Shown here: positions 45,112 through 54,807 of the stretch, in pieces
Layout of the letters: each line of letters opens with the position of its first letter
Numbering within the stretch: position 1 is the first letter of the stretch
From: CAWGAJ01 sp963820545
GTDB taxonomy: Bacteria; Planctomycetota; Planctomycetia; Pirellulales; Thermoguttaceae
Length of the DNA: 64,000 nt
Assembly: GCA_963820545.1 (NCBI GenBank)
Contig: CAWGAJ010000002.1
Span: 1,240,001 to 1,304,000, forward strand
Direction of reading: 5' to 3'
Translations under genes and position numbers: made by a program
The notes under the pieces: model-generated
Databases searched by the model: none
Told to the model about the DNA's origin: nothing
Seen by the model: the letters and a program-made list of their open reading frames with translations, nothing else

Positions 45112-46848
45112 ATGAACCATTCGCTCAATGTTGCTGTCCGACTGACTGAAATGGCCAAAGTCATGCCCGACGCCCTGGCCGTGATCGAACCACTGCACTA
45201 CGACAATCAAGGCAATCGCCAATATCGGCATTTCACCTTCCGCCAACTAGATCAAGACAGCAACCGAATTGCCCATGGCCTGCGACAAATGGGCGTTCTT
45301 CCGGGCACTCGGCTGGCAGTGCTGATACGGCCGGGAATCGATTTCGTCTCAGCGGTCTTTGGCCTGTTAAAGGCCGGCGCTGTAAGCATACTGATCGACC
45401 CGGGCATGGGCAAAAGAAAGCTCGTCAAATGTCTGCAAGAGGCCGAACCAGAAGGATTTGTCGCGATTTCGCTGGTTCAAGCAATCCGAGTCTTGTTGCG
45501 GCAGTGGTTTCCCCGGGCAAGACTGAACGTCACTATTGGCCGGCGCTGGTTCTGGGGCGGAGCGACCTTGGAGCAATTCCGCGGCCAAGCAGTATCGGAT
45601 TACGATCCGGCTCCCACCAGGGCCGACGATCCGGCTGCGATCATCTTCACCACCGGCAGCACCGGACCGCCTAAAGGCGTGCTTTTCACCCATGGCAATT
45701 TTAACGCCCAAGTCGAGCAGATCCGCGAGATGTACGATATCCGACCCGGCGAAGTCGATCTGCCGGGCTTCCCGCTTTTTGGATTGTTCAACTGTGCCCT
45801 GGGCGTAACGGCCGTGATCCCCGACATGGATCCTTCCCGACCCGCCCAAGTCGATCCCCTTAAAATTATCGAGGCCATCCGCGATTGGAACGTCACGCAG
45901 ACCTTTGGCTCGCCGGCAATATGGAATCGCGTGGGCCAATACTGCCAGGAGCACGGCATTCGACTGCCCACGGTGCGGCGCGTGCTTTCGGCCGGCGCGC
46001 CGGTACCCGCCGAAGTCCTCGGGCGCATGAAATCCTGCATCCATCCCGACGGCGACGTTCATACGCCCTACGGCGCCACCGAGGCCCTGCCCGTGGCTTC
46101 GATCGCCGCCGGCGAGGTGCTTGGCGAAACCGCCGCGCAAACCCGGCAAGGGGCGGGTGTGTGCGTGGGCCGGAAATTTCCGGGCATCGACTGGAAAGTG
46201 ATCCGCATTGTCGAGGGCCCAATTCCCTCGATTAATGATATCGAAGAATTGCCCCCGGGCGAAATTGGCGAATTGATCGTGCGCGGCCCGCAGGTCACTA
46301 AATGTTACGTCACCCGCAAAGCAGCGAATAAAACAGCAAAAATTATGGCAAGCAAAAAGGGGACATCACTGATTTCAGAGGATTTACATGCCCGATTTCC
46401 TGATGGATGTAAAAATATCAGTGATGTCCCCTTTATTTGGCATCGCATGGGCGACACGGGTTATCTCGACAATCAAGGCCGTTTTTGGTATTGTGGGCGC
46501 GTGGCCCATCGCGTGCTAACGGCCGAGGGGCCGCTGTATCCGATTCGCTGCGAGGCGATTTTTAACCAGCATCCCGACATTTTTCGTTCGGCGCTGGTGG
46601 GCGTGGGGCCGCCGGGCAGACAACGGCCGGTCGTGATCCTTCAGCCAAGACCAGGCAAGTTCCCTGCCACTAAAACGGCGAAAAAGGTTTTATTAGAAGA
46701 ATTAAAATGTCTCGGTAAAAGCAATGCACTGACTCAGTCGATCAGCGATTTTCTCTTCCATCCATCTTTTCCCGTGGACATCCGTCACAACGTCAAAATA
46801 TTCCGCGAAAAACTTGCCCTCTGGGCCAGAGAAAAATTAAGAGCGTGA
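45112..46848 (+). CDS. oleC: AMP-dependent ligase, OleC-type (olefin/beta-lactone synthesis), with an in-frame insertion
   Basis: 578 residues. Adenylate-forming enzyme: FTTGSTGPPKGVLFTHGNF (P-loop), SAGAPVPAEVL, TPYGATEALPVASI and HRMGDTGYLD (the A8-type Asp). The short FGLFNCALGVTAVIPDMDP core and length fit the OleC branch, which forms beta-lactones from beta-hydroxy acids (family knowledge). I see no oleA, oleB or oleD next to it. A 79-bp palindrome (46356-46434) is inserted in frame in the C-terminal part and adds about 26 residues. Confidence 0.88.
   Translation: MNHSLNVAVRLTEMAKVMPDALAVIEPLHYDNQGNRQYRHFTFRQLDQDSNRIAHGLRQMGVLPGTRLAVLIRPGIDFVSAVFGLLKAGAVSILIDPGMGKRKLVKCLQEAEPEGFVAISLVQAIRVLLRQWFPRARLNVTIGRRWFWGGATLEQFRGQAVSDYDPAPTRADDPAAIIFTTGSTGPPKGVLFTHGNFNAQVEQIREMYDIRPGEVDLPGFPLFGLFNCALGVTAVIPDMDPSRPAQVDPLKIIEAIRDWNVTQTFGSPAIWNRVGQYCQEHGIRLPTVRRVLSAGAPVPAEVLGRMKSCIHPDGDVHTPYGATEALPVASIAAGEVLGETAAQTRQGAGVCVGRKFPGIDWKVIRIVEGPIPSINDIEELPPGEIGELIVRGPQVTKCYVTRKAANKTAKIMASKKGTSLISEDLHARFPDGCKNISDVPFIWHRMGDTGYLDNQGRFWYCGRVAHRVLTAEGPLYPIRCEAIFNQHPDIFRSALVGVGPPGRQRPVVILQPRPGKFPATKTAKKVLLEELKCLGKSNALTQSISDFLFHPSFPVDIRHNVKIFREKLALWAREKLRA
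46356..46434. repeat. Palindromic insertion in oleC
   Basis: AAAGGGGACATCACTGAT (46356-46373) and its perfect complement ATCAGTGATGTCCCCTTT (46417-46434), 18-bp arms around 43 bases, with a nested TTTACAT/ATGTAAA stem. Inserted without changing the reading frame. Confidence 0.8.
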
Positions 46849-47178
46849 ATTTCGAAGTGTAAAAGGTGAAAGAAGATAAGGTATCAGATGAACCGTTTTA
46901 TACAGGAAACGTAACTGAATAAAATGCGGGTGATATCGGCTCCTGACACCAATGTGACCCACCAATGTGATCTTTAGGGTCAATTATTATACCCATTTTA
47001 ATGATAAGTTGTATGGTAATATTCTTGAGACGCTTATTTTAATTGACATGGTTCTTTATTTGATCGTATAAATACTTTTAAGGAACGTTTAGTAAATGAT
47101 ACTTCCGGATGCGTTTGAGTATGAGCGTTGTATAGGCATGTTTTTGATAAATAATTTCGGTTCACAGAGGAGAGAGTA
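46849..47178. other. Intergenic region holding a promoter
   Basis: No gene. AT-rich. The only clear signal is the promoter at 47043-47072 for the S53 protease. Confidence 0.6.
47043..47072 (+). promoter_or_regulatory. Sigma-70-type promoter for the S53 protease gene
   Basis: TTGACA (47043-47048), an 18-base spacer and TATAAA (47067-47072). Both boxes are near consensus and the leader to ATG 47179 is about 100 bases. Confidence 0.6.
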
Positions 47179-49113
47179 ATGTTCGCATTGCTTAACCGCC
47201 AGCGGGCGGAGGATCTGTCGAAAAGGGCGAAAATCGGTCATCGGAAATGCATTTTTGAACCTTTGGAAACCCGGAGCCTGCTCTCGGCAAGCGGCCTGTC
47301 GGAAATCCACGCCTATCCGCTGGCCCAAGCGCTGACCACCGTATCGGCGCCATATACGCCCAGCGAAATCCGTCAAGCTTACGGCATCAGCAGTCTAACG
47401 GGCAACGGCGCCGGCCAAACGATTGCCATCGTCGACGCCTATGACAACCCTAACGTCTGGAGCGATCTACAAGCGTTTGACGCGAAGTGGCCCGGTTTGT
47501 CCGATCCAACATTCGTAAAGGTTAATCAATCCGGAAGCACGACGTCACTGCCCACCAAAAACAGCGATTGGGGTCTGGAGATCGCCCTTGACGTGGAATG
47601 GGCGCATGCCATCGCGTCGGGGGCAAAGATTATCCTGGTCGAGGCCAAATCAAATTCCCTCTCCGATTTGCTCACCGCGGTGAAGTATGCCTCCACGGTG
47701 GCAAGCGTCGTTTCGATCAGTTGGGGCTCCAGCGAATTTTCCAGCGAGATTAAGTACGACAGCTACTTCAGCACAACCGGCGTGACCTACGTCGTCGCCT
47801 CCGGCGACACGGGCGGAATAACTAACTGGCCGGCGGTATCGCCGAACGTGGTCTCCGTGGGCGGGACGACGTTGACCATATCATCCACTGGCAGCAACGT
47901 TTATTCTTACAGCAGCGAGACCGGTTGGAGCGGCAGCGGAGGCGGTTACAGCCAGTATGAAAAAGAGCCTACTTGGCAATATACCGTGCAAAGCACCGGC
48001 CGGCGCAGCACACCCGACGTGTCTTACGACGCCAATCCTAGCACGGGTTTCGCCGTTTACGACACTTACGGCTATTCGGGCTGGCTCGTGGTGGGCGGCA
48101 CCAGCGCCGGAGCCCCGCAATGGGCGGGCATTTTCGCCATCGTCAACCAAGGAAGGGCCTCCAAAGGTTCGTCCGTTATTTCAAAAGCGGCAGCCGATCT
48201 TTATGCCTTGGACACAACCACTTACTACTCCACCGATTTTTACGATATAACCAGCGGCCGCGCGGGCCGGTATAAAGCCGCCACGGGCTACGATCTGGTT
48301 ACAGGTCTGGGATCGCCGAAAGCCTCTAACCTTGTTTCAATGTTGATTGCGAGCGCCGACACCGTTTCAAGCAGTTCGAGTAACAGCAATAACAATAATA
48401 ACGGCCCCGGGGGTCGCGGGGGTCCCGGTTGGAGCTTGTTTGGTTCGCCCAGAAGATTTGCGGAATTGGCCGAGGGTGTAGGACCAATGGTTTCCGCCAA
48501 TTTGTTGGATATGAACGATTCCATCGGCGTCGCTTCAAACACCGTCGATCCGACACAGTTACAGTTGTTATCCGCGACGGGCTTGGCGCGAATACGCGCC
48601 GGGAGTCCAAACGCGGCGGTTCCATTGGCCGACGCCTTAACCGGCGTGATTTTGGGCCGACAACACAATCCCGAGACAATCCCGTCGTATTTAAATGCGT
48701 TATCGCTCAACCTGCCGGACGGCGCCATTACGACCAGCGGCGACGGCTCCGAAAATAGCGCCGTTCCAAGCGTGTCGCACTCGGAACATCCGGCGGCAAT
48801 CAGAGTGTCGTTTGACGCTAATTCTCTTGCTCCAGCCGCCCGTCTGGAAACCCCGACCGATTCGGCAGCCTTGGCCGTCGCGCTGTGGGAATTGCATTAT
48901 CAGACGGTTGACGCCTGCCTGGCGCAAAATTCCTTCGTGCATTTCCCCGCCAAGGAAGCCGAGATCCCGATGCTTCCCGGTCCTGAAAAGACCGACGTTT
49001 CGCTAAGGGCCGAAGCTCTGGCGGCAATCGTCTTTGCCTATGGTCACAACCGCATTGCCAAAGATAAAACGGATGCGGACAATGACAAGCGCAGGCGCGT
49101 GCGATATTTGTAA
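47179..49113 (+). CDS. Secreted sedolisin-type (S53) serine peptidase with LEPR-XLL-like N-terminus
   Basis: 644 residues. Near residues 26-36, FEPLETRSLLSAS is the planctomycete LEPR-XLL sorting motif (LETRSLL form). The peptidase domain has Glu134 and Asp138 in DWGLEIALDVEWAHA (sedolisin E-x3-D), Asp210 in VVASGDTG (oxyanion) and Ser309 in GGTSAGAPQW. The calcium site DFYDITSGRAG..ATGYDLVTGLGSP is intact. The N-terminal prodomain seems missing or very short, since the catalytic domain begins near residue 55. The C-terminal 240 residues are an Asn/Ser-rich linker and a region of unknown fold. It is under its own promoter. Confidence 0.93.
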   Translation: MFALLNRQRAEDLSKRAKIGHRKCIFEPLETRSLLSASGLSEIHAYPLAQALTTVSAPYTPSEIRQAYGISSLTGNGAGQTIAIVDAYDNPNVWSDLQAFDAKWPGLSDPTFVKVNQSGSTTSLPTKNSDWGLEIALDVEWAHAIASGAKIILVEAKSNSLSDLLTAVKYASTVASVVSISWGSSEFSSEIKYDSYFSTTGVTYVVASGDTGGITNWPAVSPNVVSVGGTTLTISSTGSNVYSYSSETGWSGSGGGYSQYEKEPTWQYTVQSTGRRSTPDVSYDANPSTGFAVYDTYGYSGWLVVGGTSAGAPQWAGIFAIVNQGRASKGSSVISKAAADLYALDTTTYYSTDFYDITSGRAGRYKAATGYDLVTGLGSPKASNLVSMLIASADTVSSSSSNSNNNNNGPGGRGGPGWSLFGSPRRFAELAEGVGPMVSANLLDMNDSIGVASNTVDPTQLQLLSATGLARIRAGSPNAAVPLADALTGVILGRQHNPETIPSYLNALSLNLPDGAITTSGDGSENSAVPSVSHSEHPAAIRVSFDANSLAPAARLETPTDSAALAVALWELHYQTVDACLAQNSFVHFPAKEAEIPMLPGPEKTDVSLRAEALAAIVFAYGHNRIAKDKTDADNDKRRRVRYL

Positions 49114-49203
49114 CACACTTTGCTTTTTGTATCTTGACCAGAAACCGCGGGTGGTCAAGATTCTCGAACCTGGGCGGCTTGGCCGCAAGAGCCTTAGCCG
49201 TAG

Positions 49204-49220
49204 GTCAGGCTGTGCCTGAC
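49204..49220. repeat. REP-like hairpin, family D (GTCAGGC-TGT-GCCTGAC)
   Basis: 7-bp perfect stem preceded by CCGTAG. A second copy is at 49285-49301, preceded by GCGGTAG, both between convergent genes. Confidence 0.65.
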
Positions 49221-49284
49221 ACCTAATACTGTCGATTCTTCGTCATGCCCTCCCGAGATTTCGTCTGATCGATTCAAGCGGTAG

Positions 49285-49301
49285 GTCAGGCTGTGCCTGA
49301 C
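49285..49301. repeat. REP-like hairpin, family D, second copy
   Basis: The same 17-mer as 49204-49220 in the same orientation, 81 bases further on. Confidence 0.65.
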
Positions 49302-49402
49302 TTTAGCTGGGGCGCGTTTTTTGCGATTTGCTTGCCCCAAAGGGGCGCCGATTCGCCCAGCCCTGGACAATGCCCAGGGAACCTTTTTAGACGCGGAATA
49401 GA

Positions 49403-49876
49403 TTAGGGCGTCGAGGGGGGCAAAACGGTCGTTGTCGGCCAGGTGGAAACGTCCAATTCGGCTGCGACGTTGATGCCCGGCCCAGGCACACTGCCGGGGC
49501 ACGTTGGTTCGGCGGATGGTGATTGCTGATCATTGCCGATCTCTAGGCTTTGTTTAGCTTGGGCAAAGAGCCGCTCGCGCAATTTTTTCAGCCGTTGCCC
49601 TTGCGGGCGCAAGGCGGCGGATAAGCCGGCCGTTTCAAAGCGCTCCGGTTCCACAAACAGGCAGGCGGGATCTGACAGTTTTTGGCTTCGCGCCACTCGC
49701 CAGAGGAGCCAGGTTTCCGACCATTTCAACTTATGTGCCCGGCAAAGAGTGAAAAACAATCCCAGGGGACTGGAGTAACCGCGACTTCGCTGTCGCCAAT
49801 GGTTGAGAAGCGAAAGAATGAACAGAATAGCCACAATGCCGGCCAAAATCAGCGAGCCATAAAAGATGTTATCCAC
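49403..49876 (-). CDS. Single-pass membrane protein of unknown function
   Basis: 157 residues. An N-terminal transmembrane helix (SLILAGIVAILFILSLLNHW) precedes a basic cytoplasmic region (WRQRSRGYSSPLGLFFTLCRAHKLKWSETWLLW) and a Pro/Ser-rich tail. It is downstream of the HEAT-repeat gene on the same strand (41 bases apart), probably one operon. The arrangement suggests membrane anchoring of a helical scaffold; I recognise no family. Confidence 0.65.
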   Translation of the reverse strand: MDNIFYGSLILAGIVAILFILSLLNHWRQRSRGYSSPLGLFFTLCRAHKLKWSETWLLWRVARSQKLSDPACLFVEPERFETAGLSAALRPQGQRLKKLRERLFAQAKQSLEIGNDQQSPSAEPTCPGSVPGPGINVAAELDVSTWPTTTVLPPSTP

Positions 49877-49917
49877 ATTGTCACCCGTCTTGGTGGTTTG
49901 GAATCGTGGGGCGCATG

Positions 49918-51504
49918 TTACGTTTTGGGGGACTGCCGCCGCGCCTGTTCATCCAGGCTTCTTTGTACGGCTTCACAAACGGTGGGGTTGGGGTCACGGA
50001 GCGCTTCTTCCAAAGCGAGGCGGCTGTCGGGCGAACGGCACTTGGCCAACGCGGCAGCCGCTTCAGAGCGGATAATATGATCTTTGTCGCCAAGGAGTAT
50101 AATGATCAAGTCTTCAACGCGATCAGTAACGTCCATAGTGCCGGCGATTTGTAAGGCCCGGAATCTTTTCGAGCCCAGGTTTGATTGGAGCTCGTCGCGC
50201 AAGAGCGGGATGGCTTGCGGATCGACCTCTTTAACCAGCGCAGCGGTGCTGCGGCGGGCTTCGTCGTCGAGCATCTCGAATGTGACCAGGAATCGCGCGA
50301 AGGTATATTCACTGAGACTCTGGCGGACAGCCTGCCGCACCTCGAGGTGCGGACTGTCCAACATTTTCACCAAACGAGGCATCACGCCGGGAATGCCGCG
50401 GCGGCGAAGTTGCGATACCAGGTTGGCCTGAACTTGCGGGTCCGTGTCGGCCAAGGCCTGGAGCACCAGCGTATTGACGTCGGCGCCACTGAAAGCGGCC
50501 AAGGCCCGGGCCGCTTCGCGCCGTCCGCCGGGTTTGCCGTGCTGCAAAAGATATGACAAGGCGGAAAAGGCCTGCGTGCGGGGAATGCCCGCGGCCGTCA
50601 CTAATTGCGCTATGCTATGCTGGGCGGAATCGTCCAATTGAGCGAATATTTTGTTACTGCTTCGCAGCCAGGCAATGCTTTGCATTCGCTTAAGATTTTG
50701 GCAAACGACAAGCGAAGGCTCCCTGCCAATCTTGCGCATAAAAAGACGGACAAATTTCAGATCCATGCGATTGGCCACCACGCTCAGCACCGCCGAAGGC
50801 GATTGCGGATCATCAAGATAATCTAATTGCAGCCGCATAACCCCGTCGTGGGAACTGTTGGCCATCACGTCGACTAACACCAAAAAAACCACGTGATGCG
50901 GATTTTTCAGGATTTCATTAAGGAAGTTGTTATCACGTTTTGCCAAGAGCAACAGGGCCTCGACTACTTCCCGCCGCCGATGCCTGCCGAACCGCCGCAG
51001 CGAAGTCTCCAGGCAGGAAACCGCGTACTGGTTAATCCATTGCGGATCGCGGCGAGTTTTGTTTTCGCTGGGAATGGCAAGTTCGTCGTAAAGCCCTACT
51101 GCCAATTGGCTCAGTGTTTCGGCGGCCTTGTCGGCCTTGGTGCGCGATGCATCTTCCAGGGCGGTTAAGAGCGTGGGTATTAAATCATAGTCGTGGAACA
51201 TGACCGCGGCCTGGCACGCGTTCAGGCACTGCGGCTCGTCCGAGCCCAAGATGGCGTCTCTCATTGCTCCGGTCAAACGTCCCGGATGCTGGGAGATGAT
51301 TCGCTTCCAACGCCAACTCAGCGCAGGAATTTGCCGGAGAATATTGCCCTGCCCTGCCGGGTGTCGCCGCTCCAAGAGGGCTGCCAAAGCACCATCCTGA
51401 ATGGATTGGTTCGGGGATTCAAGCCCGCAGAGCAATACCTTGACGGCAGCTCCATTATCCGTTTTAGCTAACACGCGGAAGGTGGTTTCCAGACCGCCGA
51501 TCAT
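49918..51504 (-). CDS. HEAT-repeat protein
   Basis: 528 residues from ATG 51504. Numerous degenerate HEAT/Armadillo-like repeats of about 30-40 residues run throughout (such as SIQDGALAALLERR, DPQVQANLVSQLRRRGIPGVMPRLVKML, DHIIRSEAAAALAKCRSPDSRLALEEALRD). No signal peptide or catalytic motif. It is probably a scaffold. It precedes the membrane protein at 49403-49876 in one operon. Confidence 0.8.
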   Translation of the reverse strand: MIGGLETTFRVLAKTDNGAAVKVLLCGLESPNQSIQDGALAALLERRHPAGQGNILRQIPALSWRWKRIISQHPGRLTGAMRDAILGSDEPQCLNACQAAVMFHDYDLIPTLLTALEDASRTKADKAAETLSQLAVGLYDELAIPSENKTRRDPQWINQYAVSCLETSLRRFGRHRRREVVEALLLLAKRDNNFLNEILKNPHHVVFLVLVDVMANSSHDGVMRLQLDYLDDPQSPSAVLSVVANRMDLKFVRLFMRKIGREPSLVVCQNLKRMQSIAWLRSSNKIFAQLDDSAQHSIAQLVTAAGIPRTQAFSALSYLLQHGKPGGRREAARALAAFSGADVNTLVLQALADTDPQVQANLVSQLRRRGIPGVMPRLVKMLDSPHLEVRQAVRQSLSEYTFARFLVTFEMLDDEARRSTAALVKEVDPQAIPLLRDELQSNLGSKRFRALQIAGTMDVTDRVEDLIIILLGDKDHIIRSEAAAALAKCRSPDSRLALEEALRDPNPTVCEAVQRSLDEQARRQSPKT

Positions 51505-51745
51505 AAAGAAACGCTTTTAAATTAGATAGCACCCCACTTTTGCCATCGGCGAGTAAAAAATAAAACTTCAATACAAGCAACAATCTTCGCCATTTTTGCC
51601 TATTTTGTACATTTTACGTAATCGTCAATTCTTCCCAGGTGCGGCTGGAGTAAATGCACATCAGTGTCTTGATTTTTACGGGAAAGATACACAAACTGGG
51701 ATAATTCTTTATGGCTTTTTTCATTGTTTGAAGGGAAAGAATCTA

Positions 51746-51991
51746 ATGCCGACATCAAACGCCCCTGGAAAAATACTCGATCAGGAGTTTCTGGGCATCC
51801 GAGCGAAACTAATCGATTTGGCTGCCTCCTTGGACCGTATGCGCCGGGCAGTGGGTCCCGCCAGCGAGGATCCGCGCATGGACAAGATTCGGCAGGCCGC
51901 GGAAATCATTGCTGGCCGATCGCCAAATCAAGCAGAGCAAATTCAGCTACTTTTTTCTTTGCCCTACGGGGAAAATTGGCAAAGCCGGTAA
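51746..51991 (+). CDS. Small uncharacterised protein upstream of the TatD hydrolase
   Basis: 81 residues from ATG 51746 (preceded by AAGGGAAAG). Mostly helical: KILDQEFLGIRAKLIDLAASLDRMRRAVG, then DPRMDKIRQAAEIIAGRS. No signal peptide. It starts 31 bases before the TatD-family gene, so co-transcription is likely. I do not know the family. Confidence 0.6.
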   Translation: MPTSNAPGKILDQEFLGIRAKLIDLAASLDRMRRAVGPASEDPRMDKIRQAAEIIAGRSPNQAEQIQLLFSLPYGENWQSR

Positions 51992-52021
51992 AAAAACAAT
52001 TACAGCAAAGAGAAATTCGAC

Positions 52022-52851
52022 ATGTACTTTTTCGACCCGCATATCCATATCGCTTCTCGGACCACAGAAGACTTGGAGCAGATGGCCCAAATGGATTGCG
52101 TGGCCGTTGGCGAGCCGGCTTTTTGGATGGGATTTGACCGCAGCGGCGTGAACAGTTTTTATGATTATTTCCGGCAATTGACCCATTGGGAACCGAAACG
52201 GACGGCACAGTACGGCATTCGGCACTATGCCTGGCTGGGCATCAACGCCAAAGAGGCCGAGAACGTGGGCTTTGCCCGCGAGGTGATTGCCCTCTTGCCC
52301 GAGTTCCTCGATAAACCAGATGTACTGGGCATTGGCGAAATCGGCTTACATAAATGCACGAAAAACGAGGTGACCACGCTTCAAGAGCTGATCGCGTTGG
52401 CCCTTTGCGCGGCGAGCAAATGCTCTTTCACACCCCGCACTTGGAAGATAAGTACAAGGGCACGCGTATGATTTTAGACATTTTGCGGAATGACTCCCGC
52501 GTGAACCGCAGCCGGGTGTGCATCGATCACTGCGAAGAGCATACCATCCGCATGGTTCTCGATGAAGGTTATTGGGCGGGCATCACCCTTTATCCGCTGA
52601 CCAAGGCAAATCCCGAGCGCGCCGCCGATATGATCGAAATCTCCGGTCCGGATCGAATTCTAGTGAACTCCTCGGCCGACTGGGGCCCTTCCGATCCGCT
52701 GGCCGTGCCGAAATTCATGGCCGTGATGCGCCGCCGGGGCCACGCGGAATCGCTCATCCGCCAAATCGTTTACGACAATCCCTTAAAATTCTTCCGGCAA
52801 AGCCAGGGCTTTAGTTTCACGCCGCCGGACGTAATGCAAAATGTAGAATGA
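52022..52851 (+). CDS. TatD-family metal-dependent hydrolase, frameshifted
   Basis: About 276 residues after correction. The metal-binding residues are DPHIHI (HxH), GIGEIGLH (Glu/His), FHTPH (His) and NSSADW (Asp). The usual SADWGPSDPLAVP and YDNPLKFF ending is present. The frame changes at the GCGC at 52407-52410; removing GC or adding one base restores ...GEQMLFHTPHLEDKYKGTRM. TatD-like enzymes of this subtype also occur in ebo clusters (EboB), which is relevant because an EboF-like gene lies 2.1 kb downstream. Confidence 0.88.
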
Positions 52852-52905
52852 TAAACAAAATACTCCCGGCACAATTGCCGGAGCTAAACCACTCTTCACT
52901 CTCCA

Positions 52906-54807
52906 CTATTTCGGCGTGATTGTCACCGTCACGCTCGCCTTCTCAACTGGTTTTGTTAAGTCGATGCCCAAGCGGATGGGAATCATGTGACCGGGGAGAT
53001 TTTCCTTGATCTCTTCGGCGTCTACGCGTAACTCGCCGACGGTTGCAGCGATTACCGCTTCCACGACGTCCTCGCCTTCGCCGATTTCCAGCCGATCGGG
53101 CGCGGTTTGCCGCCATTTCGAGAAGGTCACAAGCGCCGTGCCGAATGTTTGCGGATGATCGAATTCGACCGTGTCGGTAACCGTCAACTTGCCTTTGCCC
53201 TCACGCGAAAAGAGGAAAGTTCGCTCCAATTTTTTCAGGTCGGGAACCATGTAGGCCGAGCTGATGTCTATAACATAAGTATCCTCGGCGTCGGTAAATT
53301 GGGTTTTGAGGATTTTGGCCTGGGCCTGGCGGCCGGTCACTTGCAGCGTGCCGGCCACGCGCGGCACAGGATGCCCAAAGGAATTCAGCACGTTGCTATC
53401 GTAACGATTCGGGCCGAATGTGTGCGCGGTGTATACTTCGCTTCCCGGATCCAGCAGCGGAGTGGATTTTCCCAGCGCCACGACGAACGAGCCCAAGTCG
53501 TTATGGTTGTGGTTCTCGGCATTGTGGCCGCCTTTTAGCGCCGCGCCCAAGGCATGCGTGCTGCCGGACTTGGGGCGGCAAATGAGAATGCCCCCGTCGG
53601 AAAACCAATCGCGGAGCGGTTGCTCGGGCATGCCAGTGGCCTTATGGGCATCTGGAGTAAAATCCCGGAACACAAAAATTGCGGCCTCGCACAACCGAGC
53701 CCTGGTCATAAAATCCACTTCCAAAGACAATTTCTCATAATCGTCCCAGCCCAGGTTTAAGCGGCGGCTTAAAAAGCCCATCAATCGTTCGTCTGGTTTG
53801 ACGTCGAGACGACAATCGGAAAAAGCCGGATAAATTCCAGGGAGAATTTCCATGCGCCGGCCGAATAACACGATGGGCCTGATCCGTTCAGCGGTCAGCA
53901 GGTCTACTTTGCCGTCGGTCGCTTGCTTGAGCGTTTCGGCCAGCATGGCAAAATGGCCAAAACCGTAGTTCCAATAACCGATGCCTTCGGAGCAATAGCC
54001 GTCGGGTGTGAATCCCTTAAGAAAATACTCGCTGTATTTTTCGGCCGCAGCGGCAAAAAACGCCCTGCGCTGAGGCGATTCGATTGTAGTCAAAGCGGCG
54101 CCTGTGACACCGGCCAGGCACACGGAGTTCCAATTCATCTCGCTGGTAAGCCACCACATCGCCGGCTTTCCGGTGGTGATCAGATTGGTGAAGGGCGTAA
54201 ATGTGCGGCGTTCCAGATTGTCGGCCAGAAGTTTTTTAACCTCGGGGCTGGGCTTATCGCCCAACCAATAGGCCGCCAAAGCCAGATTCCAAGAGTAATA
54301 AGAAGAATTCAGATCGATTTCTATTACCTCGCCTTTGAAATTCCGCAAGGCGCCGTCATGGGCGGGAAAGACCCAGGTTTTTTCGCCGCAGATCGAGCGG
54401 ATCGCCTCTTCTACGGCCGGCAAAAACCGGCCGCGGTTTTCAAAACACTCGGCCAACACGAGCATGCTTACCCGGTCTTGCCGCTTAAAGATCACCGCCT
54501 GGCAGCGGTCGCGATTACCCGTGCGGGAATAATCCAGATACAATTCGTCGGTCAATTCGGGCAGGGGAGTTTTGAGCATCTTTTCCGCGCTCTGGATAAT
54601 CTTGGCGGCGGCAGGATGTTTTGCCAACGCCTCCCAGGTCCGGCGGTCGTCGATTGTCGGCCCAATACCCCGCGGCGACTGAGGCAACATCTTTTTGTAG
54701 GCTTCCACTCGCGCCGGATCAGGCGGAGTAATGTCCGCGGCATGGGCTGAAAAGATGAAGAAAACATTTACAAGCAGAGTGATACTAAGGGCATGACCTT
54801 TTTTCAT
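52906..54807 (-). CDS. Heparinase II/III-like polysaccharide lyase
   Basis: About 633 residues. ATG 54807 begins a signal peptide (KGHALSITLLVNVFFIFSAHA-AD). An alpha/alpha-toroid follows (residues about 30-350). The heparinase II/III C-terminal domain contains HNHNDLGSFVVALG, the Zn/Glu-His motif of the family, and GSEVYTAHTFGPNRYDSN. Secreted lyase for uronic-acid polysaccharides; substrate not assignable. It is inserted, in opposite orientation, between the TatD and EboF-like genes. Confidence 0.9.
   Translation of the reverse strand: MKKGHALSITLLVNVFFIFSAHAADITPPDPARVEAYKKMLPQSPRGIGPTIDDRRTWEALAKHPAAAKIIQSAEKMLKTPLPELTDELYLDYSRTGNRDRCQAVIFKRQDRVSMLVLAECFENRGRFLPAVEEAIRSICGEKTWVFPAHDGALRNFKGEVIEIDLNSSYYSWNLALAAYWLGDKPSPEVKKLLADNLERRTFTPFTNLITTGKPAMWWLTSEMNWNSVCLAGVTGAALTTIESPQRRAFFAAAAEKYSEYFLKGFTPDGYCSEGIGYWNYGFGHFAMLAETLKQATDGKVDLLTAERIRPIVLFGRRMEILPGIYPAFSDCRLDVKPDERLMGFLSRRLNLGWDDYEKLSLEVDFMTRARLCEAAIFVFRDFTPDAHKATGMPEQPLRDWFSDGGILICRPKSGSTHALGAALKGGHNAENHNHNDLGSFVVALGKSTPLLDPGSEVYTAHTFGPNRYDSNVLNSFGHPVPRVAGTLQVTGRQAQAKILKTQFTDAEDTYVIDISSAYMVPDLKKLERTFLFSREGKGKLTVTDTVEFDHPQTFGTALVTFSKWRQTAPDRLEIGEGEDVVEAVIAATVGELRVDAEEIKENLPGHMIPIRLGIDLTKPVEKASVTVTITPK

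Noticed and set aside
52906..54807. Heparinase gene as part of an ebo operon
   Set aside because: It is on the opposite strand from the TatD gene and has its own signal peptide and leader. Same-strand neighbourhood with the EboF-like gene may be coincidental.
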